From: Helicobacter pylori oki112
Lineage (GTDB): Bacteria; Campylobacterota; Campylobacteria; Campylobacterales; Helicobacteraceae
Assembly (NCBI RefSeq): GCF_000600085.1
Contig: NZ_CP006821.1
Span: 372,001-436,000 of the forward strand
Reading direction: 5' to 3'
DNA: 64,000 bases
Shown in pieces: positions 19,469 to 28,964 of this stretch. The translations under genes and the position numbers were made by a program. The number at the start of each line of letters is the position of its first letter. Positions within the stretch are counted from its first letter, which is position 1. Under the pieces are notes generated by a model. The model did no database searches. It was not told where the DNA came from and saw only the letters and a list, made by a program, of their open reading frames with translations.

Positions 19469-21018
19469 TACAACAAACTTTTAACAAACATTTTAGGCTC
19501 ATTAGAACACTCATCTAATTCCACGCTAAAAAGCACGCTCACCTTTTCGCCCGCTTTCAAAAACCGATCAGCGTTAAAATAAATCGCCTCTTTGACGCAT
19601 TCTTTATCCTTAAAACGCAAAACCTGGTGGCTTTCTTTAATGATTTTTTCTTCTACGATTTCTAAATTTTGTGCCTGGAATAAAGGCTCAGGGTTTTCTT
19701 GCCCATAAGGTTCGCCCATCTCTATAATCTCTAAAAGCTCTCTGTCAATGTCTTTTAATTTGAGCGTTAAAGGGGGTTCTTTTTCACAAAAAGGTAAGAC
19801 TTTAAAATCAAAATTTTCTAAAGTTTCAAAGAGCGAGACGATATTGTTTTTTTCAACGCTCAATCCGCAAGCTTGCCTATGCCCTCCATAGCCGAGCAAT
19901 AAAGAAGAAACCCCATTCAAAGCGTCAATCAAGTCAATATTTGGAGAGCTACGAGCGCTCCCTTTATACACCCCTTCTTTAAAGGTAAAAACCAGGCTTG
20001 GCTTTTGAGTGGCTTCCACTAATTTTGAAGCCACAATCCCTAACACGCCCTCATGCCAATCCTCCTTAAAAGCGACGATAATTTTTTCTCCAACCATCGC
20101 ATGCTTAAAAGCCTCTTCAAAAACCTGCTGTTGGATCATTTTACGCTTCATATTGCATGCTTTCAAGCGTTCATACAAAAAATAGCCATCTTGAAAATTA
20201 TTCGCGCTTAAAAAATCTAAAGCCATTTTCGCATCTTGCATGCGCCCTGCGGAGTTGATTAAGGGGGCGATACTGAAAGAAATATCGCTCGCTTTTAAAG
20301 AGCGTTTTCTAAAAACTTCTCTTTGGCGCAAAAACCCCATCGCCCCTAAAGATTCTTTTTGCAAAAAATACAAGGCTTTAGAAACTAAAAAGCGGTTAAA
20401 AAAAGTCAAAGGCATCATGTCAGCAATAGTCGCCACGCCCGCCAAGCATAGCAACTCGCTAGAATGGCTTTTTTCTTTTCCTAGAAGTTGGTGGATGCCA
20501 TAGCACAAATAAAACGCCACCAACGCCCCGCACACTTCCTTTTGGATAAAATCACAATCCGGTTGCTTGGGGTTGATCACCGCATAAGCGTCTGGGACTT
20601 CATCATGGTGTAAGCAATGGTGATCTGTGATGATAAGGGTGTAATTTTTTTCTTTGCAAAATCGCGCGGCTTCAAAGGCGCTAATCCCATTATCCACCGT
20701 GATGATTAAAGGGGCGTGGTGTTTTTCTAAAAATTTTTTAGAAATCCCATAGCCATCAATGAAGCGATTAGGGATTATAATGCGAACATGCTTATAATTC
20801 AGGCTTTCAAAGAATTTTGCCATGATAGTAGAGCTAATCACGCCGTCAGCGTCATAATCGCCCACCACTAAAATTTCTGTGTTTGTACGCATGGCTTCTA
20901 TGATTTTGAGTGCGGCTTTTTTCAAGTCTTTAAATAAAAAGGGGCTAGGAAACCCTTTTTCCTTATAAGTGATAGAAGCCACTCGCTCTTTGATTTGAGC
21001 TTTAAGCTTTTGTTTCAT
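19468..21018 (-). CDS. recJ: Single-stranded-DNA exonuclease RecJ
   Basis: A 516-residue 5'-3' single-strand exonuclease of the DHH superfamily, used in recombination and mismatch or base-excision repair. The motifs appear in order: 'VVGDYDADGVISS' (motif I), 'TVDNGI', 'ITDHHCLHHDEVP' (DHH, motif III), 'PDAYAVINPKQPDC', and the DHHA1 C-terminal 'GYGGHRQACGLSV' region. It is a little shorter than E. coli RecJ (577). The start is ATG at 21018; pyrG ends nine bases upstream in the same direction, so a pyrG-recJ-pseudouridine synthase transcript is likely. Confidence 0.95.
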   Translation of the reverse strand: MKQKLKAQIKERVASITYKEKGFPSPFLFKDLKKAALKIIEAMRTNTEILVVGDYDADGVISSTIMAKFFESLNYKHVRIIIPNRFIDGYGISKKFLEKHHAPLIITVDNGISAFEAARFCKEKNYTLIITDHHCLHHDEVPDAYAVINPKQPDCDFIQKEVCGALVAFYLCYGIHQLLGKEKSHSSELLCLAGVATIADMMPLTFFNRFLVSKALYFLQKESLGAMGFLRQREVFRKRSLKASDISFSIAPLINSAGRMQDAKMALDFLSANNFQDGYFLYERLKACNMKRKMIQQQVFEEAFKHAMVGEKIIVAFKEDWHEGVLGIVASKLVEATQKPSLVFTFKEGVYKGSARSSPNIDLIDALNGVSSLLLGYGGHRQACGLSVEKNNIVSLFETLENFDFKVLPFCEKEPPLTLKLKDIDRELLEIIEMGEPYGQENPEPLFQAQNLEIVEEKIIKESHQVLRFKDKECVKEAIYFNADRFLKAGEKVSVLFSVELDECSNEPKMFVKSLL

Positions 21019-21026
21019 TTTTTAGA

Positions 21027-22643
21027 TTAGGATTTATGAAGAGCGCTCTTAATGAAATCCAAAATAATAGGGTTAGGGCTTTGCAACCTGGAGGTGAATT
21101 CCGGATGGAATTGCACCCCCACAAAGAACGGGTGATCTTCTAATTCAATCGCTTCTATCAAATGATTCGCTCCAAAACCCACCACTTTCAAGCCCTTATT
21201 TTCCCACTCTTGGCGGTATTTGGGGTTGATTTCATAACGATGGCGGTGCCTTTCTTTAATGCTAGGCTTTTTATAAGCTTTTTCTAACAAGCTATTTGGC
21301 ACGATTTCACATTCATATTCGCCTAATCGCATGGTGCCACCCAATGGCGAATTATAGGTGCGCACCTGTTTTTGGTGGTTTTGATCCATAAAATCTTCAA
21401 TCAAATACACCACAGGGTATTCGCAGCGTTGGTTAAACTCCGTAGAGTTAGCCCCTTTTAAACCCAAAACATTGCGGCAAAATTCAACGATCGCTAATTG
21501 CATGCCCAAACAAATCCCTAAAAAGGGGAGTTTTTCTAACCTAGCTCTTTGAATGGCGCAAATTTTGCCCTCAATCCCCCTTTCTCCAAAGCCCCCCGGC
21601 ACTAAAATCGCATCAACGCCCTCTAAATCCGTCTTTTCATTAAAATTCTCGCTATCTAGCCATTCAATATTGACTTGCGTATCCAGATGCGCGCCCGCAT
21701 GGATTAAGGCTTCAATCAAGGATTTATAAGATTCTTTTAAGCTTAAATACTTGCCTACAAAACCAATTTTGACTTTGTGTTTAGGAGCGATAATCTTTTC
21801 TACTAAAGTGTTCCAAGCCGCCATTTTGGGGTGTAGTTTATTCAAATTAAAGCGTCTGGCAATGGGGGTTAAAATGCCTTCTTGCAAGAAAAGAATAGGG
21901 CATGCGTAAATGCTTTTAGTGTCTGTGGCGACAATCACGCTGTCTTGCTCCACATCGCAACTCAAAGCGATCTTTTTTTTCAATTCTTTATCCAAAGGCT
22001 TAGGCGATCGCGCCAAAATGATTTGAGGGGTTACGCCAAGACGCCGTAATTCTTGGACGGAGTGTTGCGTGGGTTTGGTTTTTAGTTCGTTAGTGGTTTG
22101 GATATAGGGGATCAAAGTTACATGCACATTGATGACTTTTTCATTCCCTAATTCCAATTTGAGCTGGCGGATCGCTTCCAAATAAAACATGCCCTCCATA
22201 TCGCCCACGGTTCCGCCCACTTCCACGATTAAAAAATCCAACCCCTTAGCCGTGCTTTTAATGCGCCTTTTGATTTCATCGGTTACATGGGGGACGATTT
22301 GAATGGTTTTGCCTAAATATTCCCCTTTCCTTTCATTTTCTATCACGCTTGAAAAAATCTGCCCGGTAGTGAAATTATTCAACCTTGTTAAATTCCTGTT
22401 CAAAAAGCGTTCATAATGCCCTATGTCTAAATCCGTTTCAGCGCCATCGCTAGTTACAAACACTTCCCCATGCTCTAAAGGACTCATGGTGCCTGGATCA
22501 ATATTGATATAAGGATCAATCTTCAAAATAGAAACCTGGTAATTGCAATGCTGCAAAAGCGTAGCGATTGAAGAAGATGAAATCCCTTTCCCTAGAGAGC
22601 TTAACACGCCCCCTGTAACGAATATAAATTTGGCTCTATCCAT
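21027..22643 (-). CDS. pyrG: CTP synthase
   Basis: A 538-residue amidotransferase that makes CTP from UTP, ATP and glutamine. The N-terminal synthetase domain starts '[20 protein letters not shown]' (P-loop, residues 6-25). The C-terminal class I glutaminase has the catalytic Cys in '[15 protein letters not shown]' and the His/Glu pair in '[10 protein letters not shown]'. Length is normal. A likely -10 (TACAAT on the minus strand, 22676-22681) sits in the divergent gap, and a run of 16 T on the minus strand lies about 55-70 bases upstream of that box. Confidence 0.97.
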   Translation of the reverse strand: MDRAKFIFVTGGVLSSLGKGISSSSIATLLQHCNYQVSILKIDPYINIDPGTMSPLEHGEVFVTSDGAETDLDIGHYERFLNRNLTRLNNFTTGQIFSSVIENERKGEYLGKTIQIVPHVTDEIKRRIKSTAKGLDFLIVEVGGTVGDMEGMFYLEAIRQLKLELGNEKVINVHVTLIPYIQTTNELKTKPTQHSVQELRRLGVTPQIILARSPKPLDKELKKKIALSCDVEQDSVIVATDTKSIYACPILFLQEGILTPIARRFNLNKLHPKMAAWNTLVEKIIAPKHKVKIGFVGKYLSLKESYKSLIEALIHAGAHLDTQVNIEWLDSENFNEKTDLEGVDAILVPGGFGERGIEGKICAIQRARLEKLPFLGICLGMQLAIVEFCRNVLGLKGANSTEFNQRCEYPVVYLIEDFMDQNHQKQVRTYNSPLGGTMRLGEYECEIVPNSLLEKAYKKPSIKERHRHRYEINPKYRQEWENKGLKVVGFGANHLIEAIELEDHPFFVGVQFHPEFTSRLQSPNPIILDFIKSALHKS

Positions 22644-22733
22644 TATGTCGTGTTCCTTTGATTTTTACTTCTCACATTGTAGTCTAAAAAGGGTTAAAAA
22701 GCTTTAAAAGAGGGTAAAAATTAAAGCGATTTC

Positions 22734-22749
22734 AAAAAAAAAAAAAAAA
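22734..22749. repeat. A16 homopolymer between pyrG and the PAP2-like gene
   Basis: Sixteen consecutive A on the plus strand (T on the minus) in the 255-base divergent intergenic region. It lies just upstream of the probable pyrG promoter and about 107 bases before the -10 of the plus-strand gene. In H. pylori, length change of such tracts next to promoters can modulate expression. Confidence 0.85.
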
Positions 22750-22855
22750 CAATTTCAGTTTCTTATTAGCTAGGTTTGATTAAAATGAAAAGCTTTTATG
22801 TGTTTAAACTTCATTGTCTTAAATTTTTTAAGAGCGATTTTAAAGTTCGTTGGCG

Positions 22856-22861
22856 TATAAT
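22856..22861 (+). promoter_or_regulatory. Probable -10 box (TATAAT) for the PAP2-like gene
   Basis: A perfect TATAAT 38 bases before the ATG at 22899; an AGAAGGG ribosome site follows at about 22883. Confidence 0.55.
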
Positions 22862-22898
22862 ATAAGTTTTGAATTAACTACTAGAAGGGTTTTAAATA

Positions 22899-23561
22899 AT
22901 GGCTGAAAATTCTTTCAAAAATGTTTCCACACAACCCAAACCATTTTTCTTATTACCAGTGAAAACCCTGTTTCTTTTAGGAGGCGTTTTTAGCGCGTTT
23001 TTTATTATGATTGCTGGTTTAGTCCTTTTTGGTTACACCAACTCAATGGACCATGCCATTTTTAGCTTGATGCGTTCAAATTCTTCTAACCCCATTTTAG
23101 ATCAAGCACTCCAACGCGTTGTTTTTTTAGGCTCTTCTCAATTCGTGTTGCCTTTGAGCTTGTTAGTGGGGGTGTTTTTAAGCCTTTATCGCAGAAACTT
23201 AGCGCTTGGGGTGTGGTTTGTGTTAAGCGTGATCTTATTTGAAGCCCTTTTAGAATCTTTAAAACATCTTTTGGCACACTCCATTCAATGGCTTTCGCAC
23301 AGCGCTAATTTCCCTAGCGCTATCGCGCTTTCTTTAGCCCTTTTTTATGGGTTGCTTGTTTTATTGTTACCCCATTTGATCACGCATCAAATATTTCAAA
23401 ACATTCTTTCTTGTAGTTTGCTTGGTTTGATTCTTTTAATAAGCTTAGTGCTGATTGTTTTAGGGGTGTCTTTTAGCAGTGTTTTAGGAGGGGTTTGTTT
23501 AGGGGCGTTAGGGGCTTGTTTTTCCATAGGGATTTATTTGAGCGTGTTCCAAAAGATCTAA
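22899..23561 (+). CDS. PAP2-like membrane protein lacking catalytic residues
   Basis: A 220-residue membrane protein with about six hydrophobic helices. Its layout parallels the PAP2 (lipid phosphatase) fold: 'SMDHAIFSLMRS' start, 'VVFLGSSQFVLPL', 'SLYRRNLALGVWF', then positions of the three catalytic motifs. Each motif is degraded. Motif 1 (KxxxxxxRP) appears as 'LKHLLAHSIQ', keeping the Lys but losing Arg-Pro. Motif 2 (PSGHA) appears as 'FPSAIAL', losing Gly-His. Motif 3 (SRxxxGVHxxxD) appears as 'VLGVSFSSVLGG', losing Arg, His and Asp. This suggests a non-enzymatic PAP2 relative, perhaps a lipid-binding or structural membrane protein. In 26695 it is HP0350, a hypothetical protein just upstream of fliF. 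The alignment is by eye, so family membership is an inference. Confidence 0.7.
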   Translation: MAENSFKNVSTQPKPFFLLPVKTLFLLGGVFSAFFIMIAGLVLFGYTNSMDHAIFSLMRSNSSNPILDQALQRVVFLGSSQFVLPLSLLVGVFLSLYRRNLALGVWFVLSVILFEALLESLKHLLAHSIQWLSHSANFPSAIALSLALFYGLLVLLLPHLITHQIFQNILSCSLLGLILLISLVLIVLGVSFSSVLGGVCLGALGACFSIGIYLSVFQKI

Positions 23562-23604
23562 GCGAACGGCTTAAAAGAATGAAAATTTTATCAAGGTTTT
23601 AATA

Positions 23605-25308
23605 TTGGATTTAAAGGTATTATTGCAACGGATTGTTGATTTTTTCATCAAACTCAATAAAAAGCAAAAAATCGCCCTAATCGCAGCCGGGGTTTTAATC
23701 ACCGCTTTGCTTGTGTTTTTATTGCTCTATCCCTTTAAAGAAAAAGACTACGCGCAAGGGGGTTATGGGGTTTTATTTGAAGGCTTAGACTCTAGCGATA
23801 ACGCTTTAATCTTACAACACCTCCAGCAAAACCAAATCCCTTATAAAGTCTCCAAAGACGACACCATTCTTATCCCTAAAGATAAAGTGTATGAAGAAAG
23901 GATCACTCTAGCTTCTCAAGGAATCCCTAAAACGAGTAAAGTGGGCTTTGAAATCTTTGACACTAAAGACTTTGGGGCGACTGATTTTGATCAAAATATC
24001 AAACTCATTCGTGCCATTGAGGGCGAATTGTCGCGCACGATTGAAAGTTTAAACCCCATTCTTAAAGCCAATGTGCATATTGCAATCCCTAAAGACAGCG
24101 TGTTTGTGGCTAAAGAAGTCCCTCCTAGTGCTTCGGTAATGCTCAAACTCAAGCCTGACATGAAGCTTTCACCCACTCAAATTTTAGGGATTAAAAATTT
24201 AATCGCTGCAGCTGTGCCTAAACTCACGATAGAAAATGTGAAAATCGTGAATGAAAACGGCGAATCAATAGGCGAGGGCGATATACTAGAAAACTCCAAA
24301 GAATTAGCCCTAGAGCAATTGCATTACAAACAAAATTTTGAAAACATTTTAGAAAATAAGATTGTCAATATCTTAGCCCCTATTGTGGGGGGTAAAAACA
24401 AGGTGGTTGCAAGGGTCAATGCGGAGTTTGATTTCAGCCAAAAGAAAAGCACTAAAGAGACTTTTGATCCCAATAATGTCGTAAGGAGCGAGCAGAATTT
24501 AGAAGAAAAAAAAGAAGGCGCTCCTAAAAAACAAGTCGGCGGCGTGCCTGGGGTTGTGAGCAATATTGGGCCTGTGCAAGGATTGAAAGACAATAAAGAG
24601 CCAGAAAAATACGAAAAGTCTCAAAACACGACCAATTATGAAGTGGGTAAAACCATTAGCGAGATTAAGGGCGAGTTTGGCACTTTAGTGCGTTTGAATG
24701 CGGCGGTTGTGGTGGATGGCAGGTATAAAATCGCGCTTAAAGACGGGGCAAACGCTTTAGAATACGAGCCTTTGAGCGATGAATCGCTTAAAAAAATCAA
24801 CGCTCTAGTGAAACAGGCCATTGGCTATAACCAAAATAGAGGCGATGATGTGGCGGTGAGTAATTTTGAGTTTAACCCTATGGCACCCCTGCTTGATAAC
24901 GCTACTTTGAGCGAAAAAATCATGCACAAAACTCAAAAAATCTTAGGTTCATTCACGCCTTTAATCAAGTATATTTTAGTGTTTATAGTGCTATTTATTT
25001 TCTATAAAAAAGTGATTGTGCCTTTCAGCGAACGCATGCTGGAAGTAGTGCCTGATGAAGATAAGGAAGTGAAATCCATGTTTGAAGAGATGGATGAAGA
25101 AGAAGATGAATTGAACAAACTCGGCGATTTGAGGAAAAAAGTAGAAGATCAATTAGGGCTTAATGCAACCTTTAGCGAAGAAGAAGTAAGATACGAAATC
25201 ATTTTAGAAAAGATTAGAGGGACCCTTAAAGAGCGCCCTGATGAAATCGCCACGCTCTTTAAACTCTTAATCAAAGATGAAATCTCTTCAGACAGCGCGA
25301 AAGGTTAA
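23605..25308 (+). CDS. fliF: Flagellar MS-ring protein FliF
   Basis: A 567-residue inner-membrane protein that forms the MS ring, the base on which the flagellum and export gate assemble. There is an N-terminal transmembrane helix (about 24-42, 'IALIAAGVLITALLVFLLLY'), the periplasmic YscJ-like ring-building domains ('LDSSDNALILQHLQQNQIPY', 'RAIEGELSRTIESLNPI'), a Gly/Pro/Lys linker ('KKQVGGVPGVVSNIGPVQG'), a second helix near residue 460 ('PLIKYILVFIVLFIFYK') and the C-terminal FliG-binding tail. It starts with TTG and is followed by fliG after 12 bases. In H. pylori fliF also influences flagellar gene regulation. Confidence 0.95.
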   Translation: MDLKVLLQRIVDFFIKLNKKQKIALIAAGVLITALLVFLLLYPFKEKDYAQGGYGVLFEGLDSSDNALILQHLQQNQIPYKVSKDDTILIPKDKVYEERITLASQGIPKTSKVGFEIFDTKDFGATDFDQNIKLIRAIEGELSRTIESLNPILKANVHIAIPKDSVFVAKEVPPSASVMLKLKPDMKLSPTQILGIKNLIAAAVPKLTIENVKIVNENGESIGEGDILENSKELALEQLHYKQNFENILENKIVNILAPIVGGKNKVVARVNAEFDFSQKKSTKETFDPNNVVRSEQNLEEKKEGAPKKQVGGVPGVVSNIGPVQGLKDNKEPEKYEKSQNTTNYEVGKTISEIKGEFGTLVRLNAAVVVDGRYKIALKDGANALEYEPLSDESLKKINALVKQAIGYNQNRGDDVAVSNFEFNPMAPLLDNATLSEKIMHKTQKILGSFTPLIKYILVFIVLFIFYKKVIVPFSERMLEVVPDEDKEVKSMFEEMDEEEDELNKLGDLRKKVEDQLGLNATFSEEEVRYEIILEKIRGTLKERPDEIATLFKLLIKDEISSDSAKG

Positions 25309-25320
25309 AAAAGGTTAAAA

Positions 25321-26352
25321 ATGGCAACCAAGCTTACCCCCAAACAAAAGGCTCAATTAGACGAACTTTCCATGAGTGAAAAAATCGCTATTTTACTCAT
25401 TCAAGTGGGCGAAGACACCACAGGCGAGATTTTAAGGCATTTAGACATTGACTCCATTACAGAGATTTCTAAGCAAATCGTGCAATTAAACGGCACAGAC
25501 AAGCAAATCGGTGCGGCGGTTTTAGAGGAATTTTTTGCGATTTTTCAGTCTAACCAATACATCAATACCGGCGGTTTAGAATACGCTAGAGAGCTTTTAA
25601 CCAGGACTTTAGGGAGCGAAGAAGCCAGAAAAGTGATGGACAAACTCACTAAAAGCTTGCAAACGCAAAAAAACTTCGCTTATTTAGGCAAAATCAAGCC
25701 CCAACAACTCGCTGATTTCATCATTAACGAACACCCTCAAACCATTGCCTTGATTTTAGCCCACATGGAAGCCCCTAATGCGGCTGAGACTTTGAGCTAT
25801 TTCCCTGATGAAATGAAAGCGGAAATCTCCATTAGAATGGCGAATTTAGGCGAAATATCGCCCCAAGTGGTTAAAAGGGTTTCCACGGTGTTGGAAAACA
25901 AACTAGAATCGCTCACCAGTTATAAAATTGAAGTGGGCGGTTTGAGAGCGGTGGCTGAAATCTTTAACCGCTTAGGTCAAAAGAGCGCTAAAACCACGCT
26001 CGCTCGCATTGAAAGCGTGGATAACAAGCTCGCCGGCGCGATTAAAGAAATGATGTTCACTTTTGAAGACATAGCCAAACTAGACAATTTCGCTATCAGA
26101 GAGATTTTGAAAGTAGCGGATAAAAAAGACTTGTCTTTGGCACTAAAAACCTCCACCCAAGATTTAACCGATAAATTCTTAAACAACATGAGCAGCAGGG
26201 CTGCAGAGCAGTTTGTAGAAGAAATGCAATATTTAGGGGCAGTCAAAATCAAAGATGTGGATGTGGCCCAAAGGAAAATCATTGAAATCGTGCAGAGCTT
26301 GCAAGAAAAAGGCGTGATCCAAACCGGTGAAGAGGAAGATGTCATTGAATAG
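25321..26352 (+). CDS. fliG: Flagellar motor switch protein FliG
   Basis: A 343-residue C-ring protein that couples torque from the MotA stator and takes part in switching. The N-terminal FliF-binding region ('MSEKIAILLIQVGEDTTGEIL'), the middle EHPQ motif ('INEHPQTIALILAHM') and the C-terminal charged torque helix ('MFTFEDIAKLDNFAIREILK') are all present. Length is normal. It ends 14 bases inside fliH. No unusual features. Confidence 0.96.
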   Translation: MATKLTPKQKAQLDELSMSEKIAILLIQVGEDTTGEILRHLDIDSITEISKQIVQLNGTDKQIGAAVLEEFFAIFQSNQYINTGGLEYARELLTRTLGSEEARKVMDKLTKSLQTQKNFAYLGKIKPQQLADFIINEHPQTIALILAHMEAPNAAETLSYFPDEMKAEISIRMANLGEISPQVVKRVSTVLENKLESLTSYKIEVGGLRAVAEIFNRLGQKSAKTTLARIESVDNKLAGAIKEMMFTFEDIAKLDNFAIREILKVADKKDLSLALKTSTQDLTDKFLNNMSSRAAEQFVEEMQYLGAVKIKDVDVAQRKIIEIVQSLQEKGVIQTGEEEDVIE

Positions 26353-27115
26353 CCGTAAAAACTTGATCCAAAAAGACCATTTAAATAAGCATGACATTCA
26401 AAAATACGAATTTAAGAGCATGGTAAACTTACCCCCTAAAACCAATCCTAATGGCGCGTCTTTAGAAACGCCTAACCCACAAGAGCCTTTGGAAAAAAAA
26501 GCGATAGAAAACGATTTGATTGATTGCTTGTTGAAAAAAACCGATGAGCTTTCAAGCCATTTAGTGAAATTGCAAATGCAATTTGAAAAAGCCCAAGAAG
26601 AGAGCAAAGCTTTGATTGAAAACGCTAAAAACGACGGCTATAAAATCGGCTTTAAAGAGGGCGAAGAAAAAATGCGTAACGAGCTCACTCACAGCGTGAA
26701 TGAAGAAAAGAACCAGCTTTTGCATGCGATCACGGCTTTAGATGAAAAAATGAAAAAATCACAAGATCATTTAATGGCTTTAGAAAAGGAGTTGAGCGCG
26801 ATTGCGATAGATATAGCTAAAGAAGTGATCCTTAAGGAAGTGGAAGACAACAGCCAAAAAGTAGCCCTTGCTTTAGCTGAAGAGCTTTTAAAAAACGTTT
26901 TAGACGCAACGGATATTCATTTAAAAGTCAATCCTTTGGATTACCCTTATTTAAACGAGCGTTTGCAAAACGCTTCCAAAATCAAATTAGAGAGCAATGA
27001 GGCTATTTCTAAAGGAGGCGTTATGATCACTAGCTCTAATGGGAGTCTTGATGGGAATTTGATGGAGCGCTTTAAAACGCTCAAAGAAAGCGTGTTGGAA
27101 AATTTTAAGGTGTGA
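26339..27115 (+). CDS. fliH: Flagellar assembly protein FliH
   Basis: A 258-residue protein that regulates the FliI export ATPase and tethers it to the C ring and export gate. Beyond a basic N terminus there is a long charged helix containing a GxxxG-like run ('NAKNDGYKIGFKEGEEKMRN'), then the conserved C-terminal domain ('LSAIAIDIAKEVILKEV' to 'LKVNPLDYPYLNERL'). I choose ATG at 26339, with GAAGAGGA just upstream and a 14-base overlap with fliG; a GTG at 26327 would add four residues. The stop overlaps the dxs GTG start by four bases. Confidence 0.9.
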   Translation: MSLNSRKNLIQKDHLNKHDIQKYEFKSMVNLPPKTNPNGASLETPNPQEPLEKKAIENDLIDCLLKKTDELSSHLVKLQMQFEKAQEESKALIENAKNDGYKIGFKEGEEKMRNELTHSVNEEKNQLLHAITALDEKMKKSQDHLMALEKELSAIAIDIAKEVILKEVEDNSQKVALALAEELLKNVLDATDIHLKVNPLDYPYLNERLQNASKIKLESNEAISKGGVMITSSNGSLDGNLMERFKTLKESVLENFKV

Positions 27116-28959
27116 TTTTGCAAAATAAAACTTTTGATTTAAACCCTAACGATATTGCAGGCTTGGAGTTGGTGTGCCAAACGCTACGGAATCGTATTTT
27201 AGAAGTGGTGAGCGCTAATGGGGGGCATTTAAGCTCTTCTTTAGGGGCTGTGGAGCTGATTGTGGGCATGCATGCCCTATTTGATTGCCAAAAAAACCCT
27301 TTTATTTTTGACACTTCGCACCAAGCTTACGCCCATAAGCTTTTAACCGGGCGTTTTGAAAGCTTTAGCACTTTAAGGCAGTTTCAAGGTTTGAGCGGTT
27401 TTACTAAACCCAGCGAGAGCGCATACGATTATTTCATCGCCGGGCATAGTTCCACTTCGGTGTCTATAGGCGTGGGGGTGGCTAAAGCTTTTTGTTTGAA
27501 ACAAGTGCTAGGCATGCCTATCGCTTTACTAGGCGATGGGAGCATTAGCGCAGGGATTTTTTATGAAGCCTTAAACGAACTGGGCGATAGGAAATACCCC
27601 ATGATCATGATTTTGAACGATAATGAAATGAGTATCAGCACGCCTATTGGAGCCTTATCCAAAGCCCTTAGCCAGCTGATGAAAGGCCCGTTTTACCAGT
27701 CTTTCCGCTCTAAAGTTAAAAAAATCTTAAGCACCTTACCTGAAAGCGTGAATTACTTAGCGAGCCGTTTTGAAGAATCTTTTAAACTCATCACCCCGGG
27801 CGTGTTTTTTGAAGAATTAGGCATTAACTATATAGGGCCTATTAATGGGCATGATTTGAGCGCGATTATTGAAACCTTAAAACTCGCCAAAGAGCTTAAA
27901 GAGCCGGTGTTAATCCATGCGCAAACCTTAAAGGGCAAAGGCTATAAAATCGCTGAAGGGCGGTATGAAAAATGGCATGGGGTGGGGCCTTTTGATTTGG
28001 ATACCGGCTTGTCTAAAAAATCCAAAAGCGCGATTTTATCGCCCACTGAAGCGTATTCTAACACCCTTTTAGAATTGGCCAAGAAAGATGAAAAAATCGT
28101 AGGCGTAACCGCAGCGATGCCTAGCGGCACAGGATTAGACAAACTCATTGACGCTTACCCTTTGCGCTTTTTTGATGTCGCTATCGCTGAACAACACGCC
28201 TTAACTTCTAGCAGCGCTATGGCTAAAGAGGGGTTTAAACCTTTTGTGAGTATCTATTCTACTTTTTTGCAAAGGGCTTATGATTCCATTGTGCATGACG
28301 CTTGCATTTCTAGCTTGCCGATTAAATTGGCCATTGATAGGGCCGGGATTGTGGGCGAAGATGGCGAGACGCACCAAGGGCTTTTAGACGTGTCGTATTT
28401 GCGCTCTATCCCTAACATGGTCATTTTTGCCCCACGAGATAATGAGACTTTAAAAAACGCCGTGCGTTTTGCTAATGAGCATGATTCAAGCCCTTGCGCG
28501 TTCCGCTACCCTAGGGGGTCGTTTGCGCTAAAAGAGGGGGTTTTTGAGCCTAGTGGTTTTGTTTTAGGCCAAAGCGAATTATTGAAAAAAGAGGGTGAAA
28601 TTTTACTCATAGGCTATGGTAATGGCGTGGGGCGGGCGCATTTAGTCCAACTGGCTTTAAAAGAAAAAAACATAGAATGCGCGCTTTTGGATCTCAGGTT
28701 TTTAAAGCCCTTAGATCAAAATTTAAGCGCGATCATTGCCCCTTATCAAAAGCTCTATGTTTTTAGCGATAATTACAAGCTTGGGGGGGTGGCTAGCGCG
28801 ATTTTAGAGTTTTTGAGCGAACAAAATATTTTAAAGCCTGTTAAAAGCTTTGAAATCATGGATGAATTTATCATGCATGGGAACACCGCTTTAGTGGAAA
28901 AATCCTTAGGCTTAGACACAGAGAGTTTGACTGACGCTATTTTAAAAGATTTAGGATAA
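27112..28959 (+). CDS. dxs: 1-deoxy-D-xylulose-5-phosphate synthase
   Basis: A 615-residue thiamine-diphosphate enzyme that condenses pyruvate and glyceraldehyde 3-phosphate, the first step of the MEP isoprenoid pathway. The TPP motif is '[20 protein letters not shown]' with GDG at about residue 143. The His in '[15 protein letters not shown]' and the transketolase-like '[14 protein letters not shown]' and '[14 protein letters not shown]' segments are present. Translation starts at GTG, overlapping the fliH stop. It lies between flagellar genes and lepA, and co-transcription with fliF-fliH is probable. Length is normal. Confidence 0.96.
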   Translation: MILQNKTFDLNPNDIAGLELVCQTLRNRILEVVSANGGHLSSSLGAVELIVGMHALFDCQKNPFIFDTSHQAYAHKLLTGRFESFSTLRQFQGLSGFTKPSESAYDYFIAGHSSTSVSIGVGVAKAFCLKQVLGMPIALLGDGSISAGIFYEALNELGDRKYPMIMILNDNEMSISTPIGALSKALSQLMKGPFYQSFRSKVKKILSTLPESVNYLASRFEESFKLITPGVFFEELGINYIGPINGHDLSAIIETLKLAKELKEPVLIHAQTLKGKGYKIAEGRYEKWHGVGPFDLDTGLSKKSKSAILSPTEAYSNTLLELAKKDEKIVGVTAAMPSGTGLDKLIDAYPLRFFDVAIAEQHALTSSSAMAKEGFKPFVSIYSTFLQRAYDSIVHDACISSLPIKLAIDRAGIVGEDGETHQGLLDVSYLRSIPNMVIFAPRDNETLKNAVRFANEHDSSPCAFRYPRGSFALKEGVFEPSGFVLGQSELLKKEGEILLIGYGNGVGRAHLVQLALKEKNIECALLDLRFLKPLDQNLSAIIAPYQKLYVFSDNYKLGGVASAILEFLSEQNILKPVKSFEIMDEFIMHGNTALVEKSLGLDTESLTDAILKDLG

Positions 28960-28964
28960 GAGAG

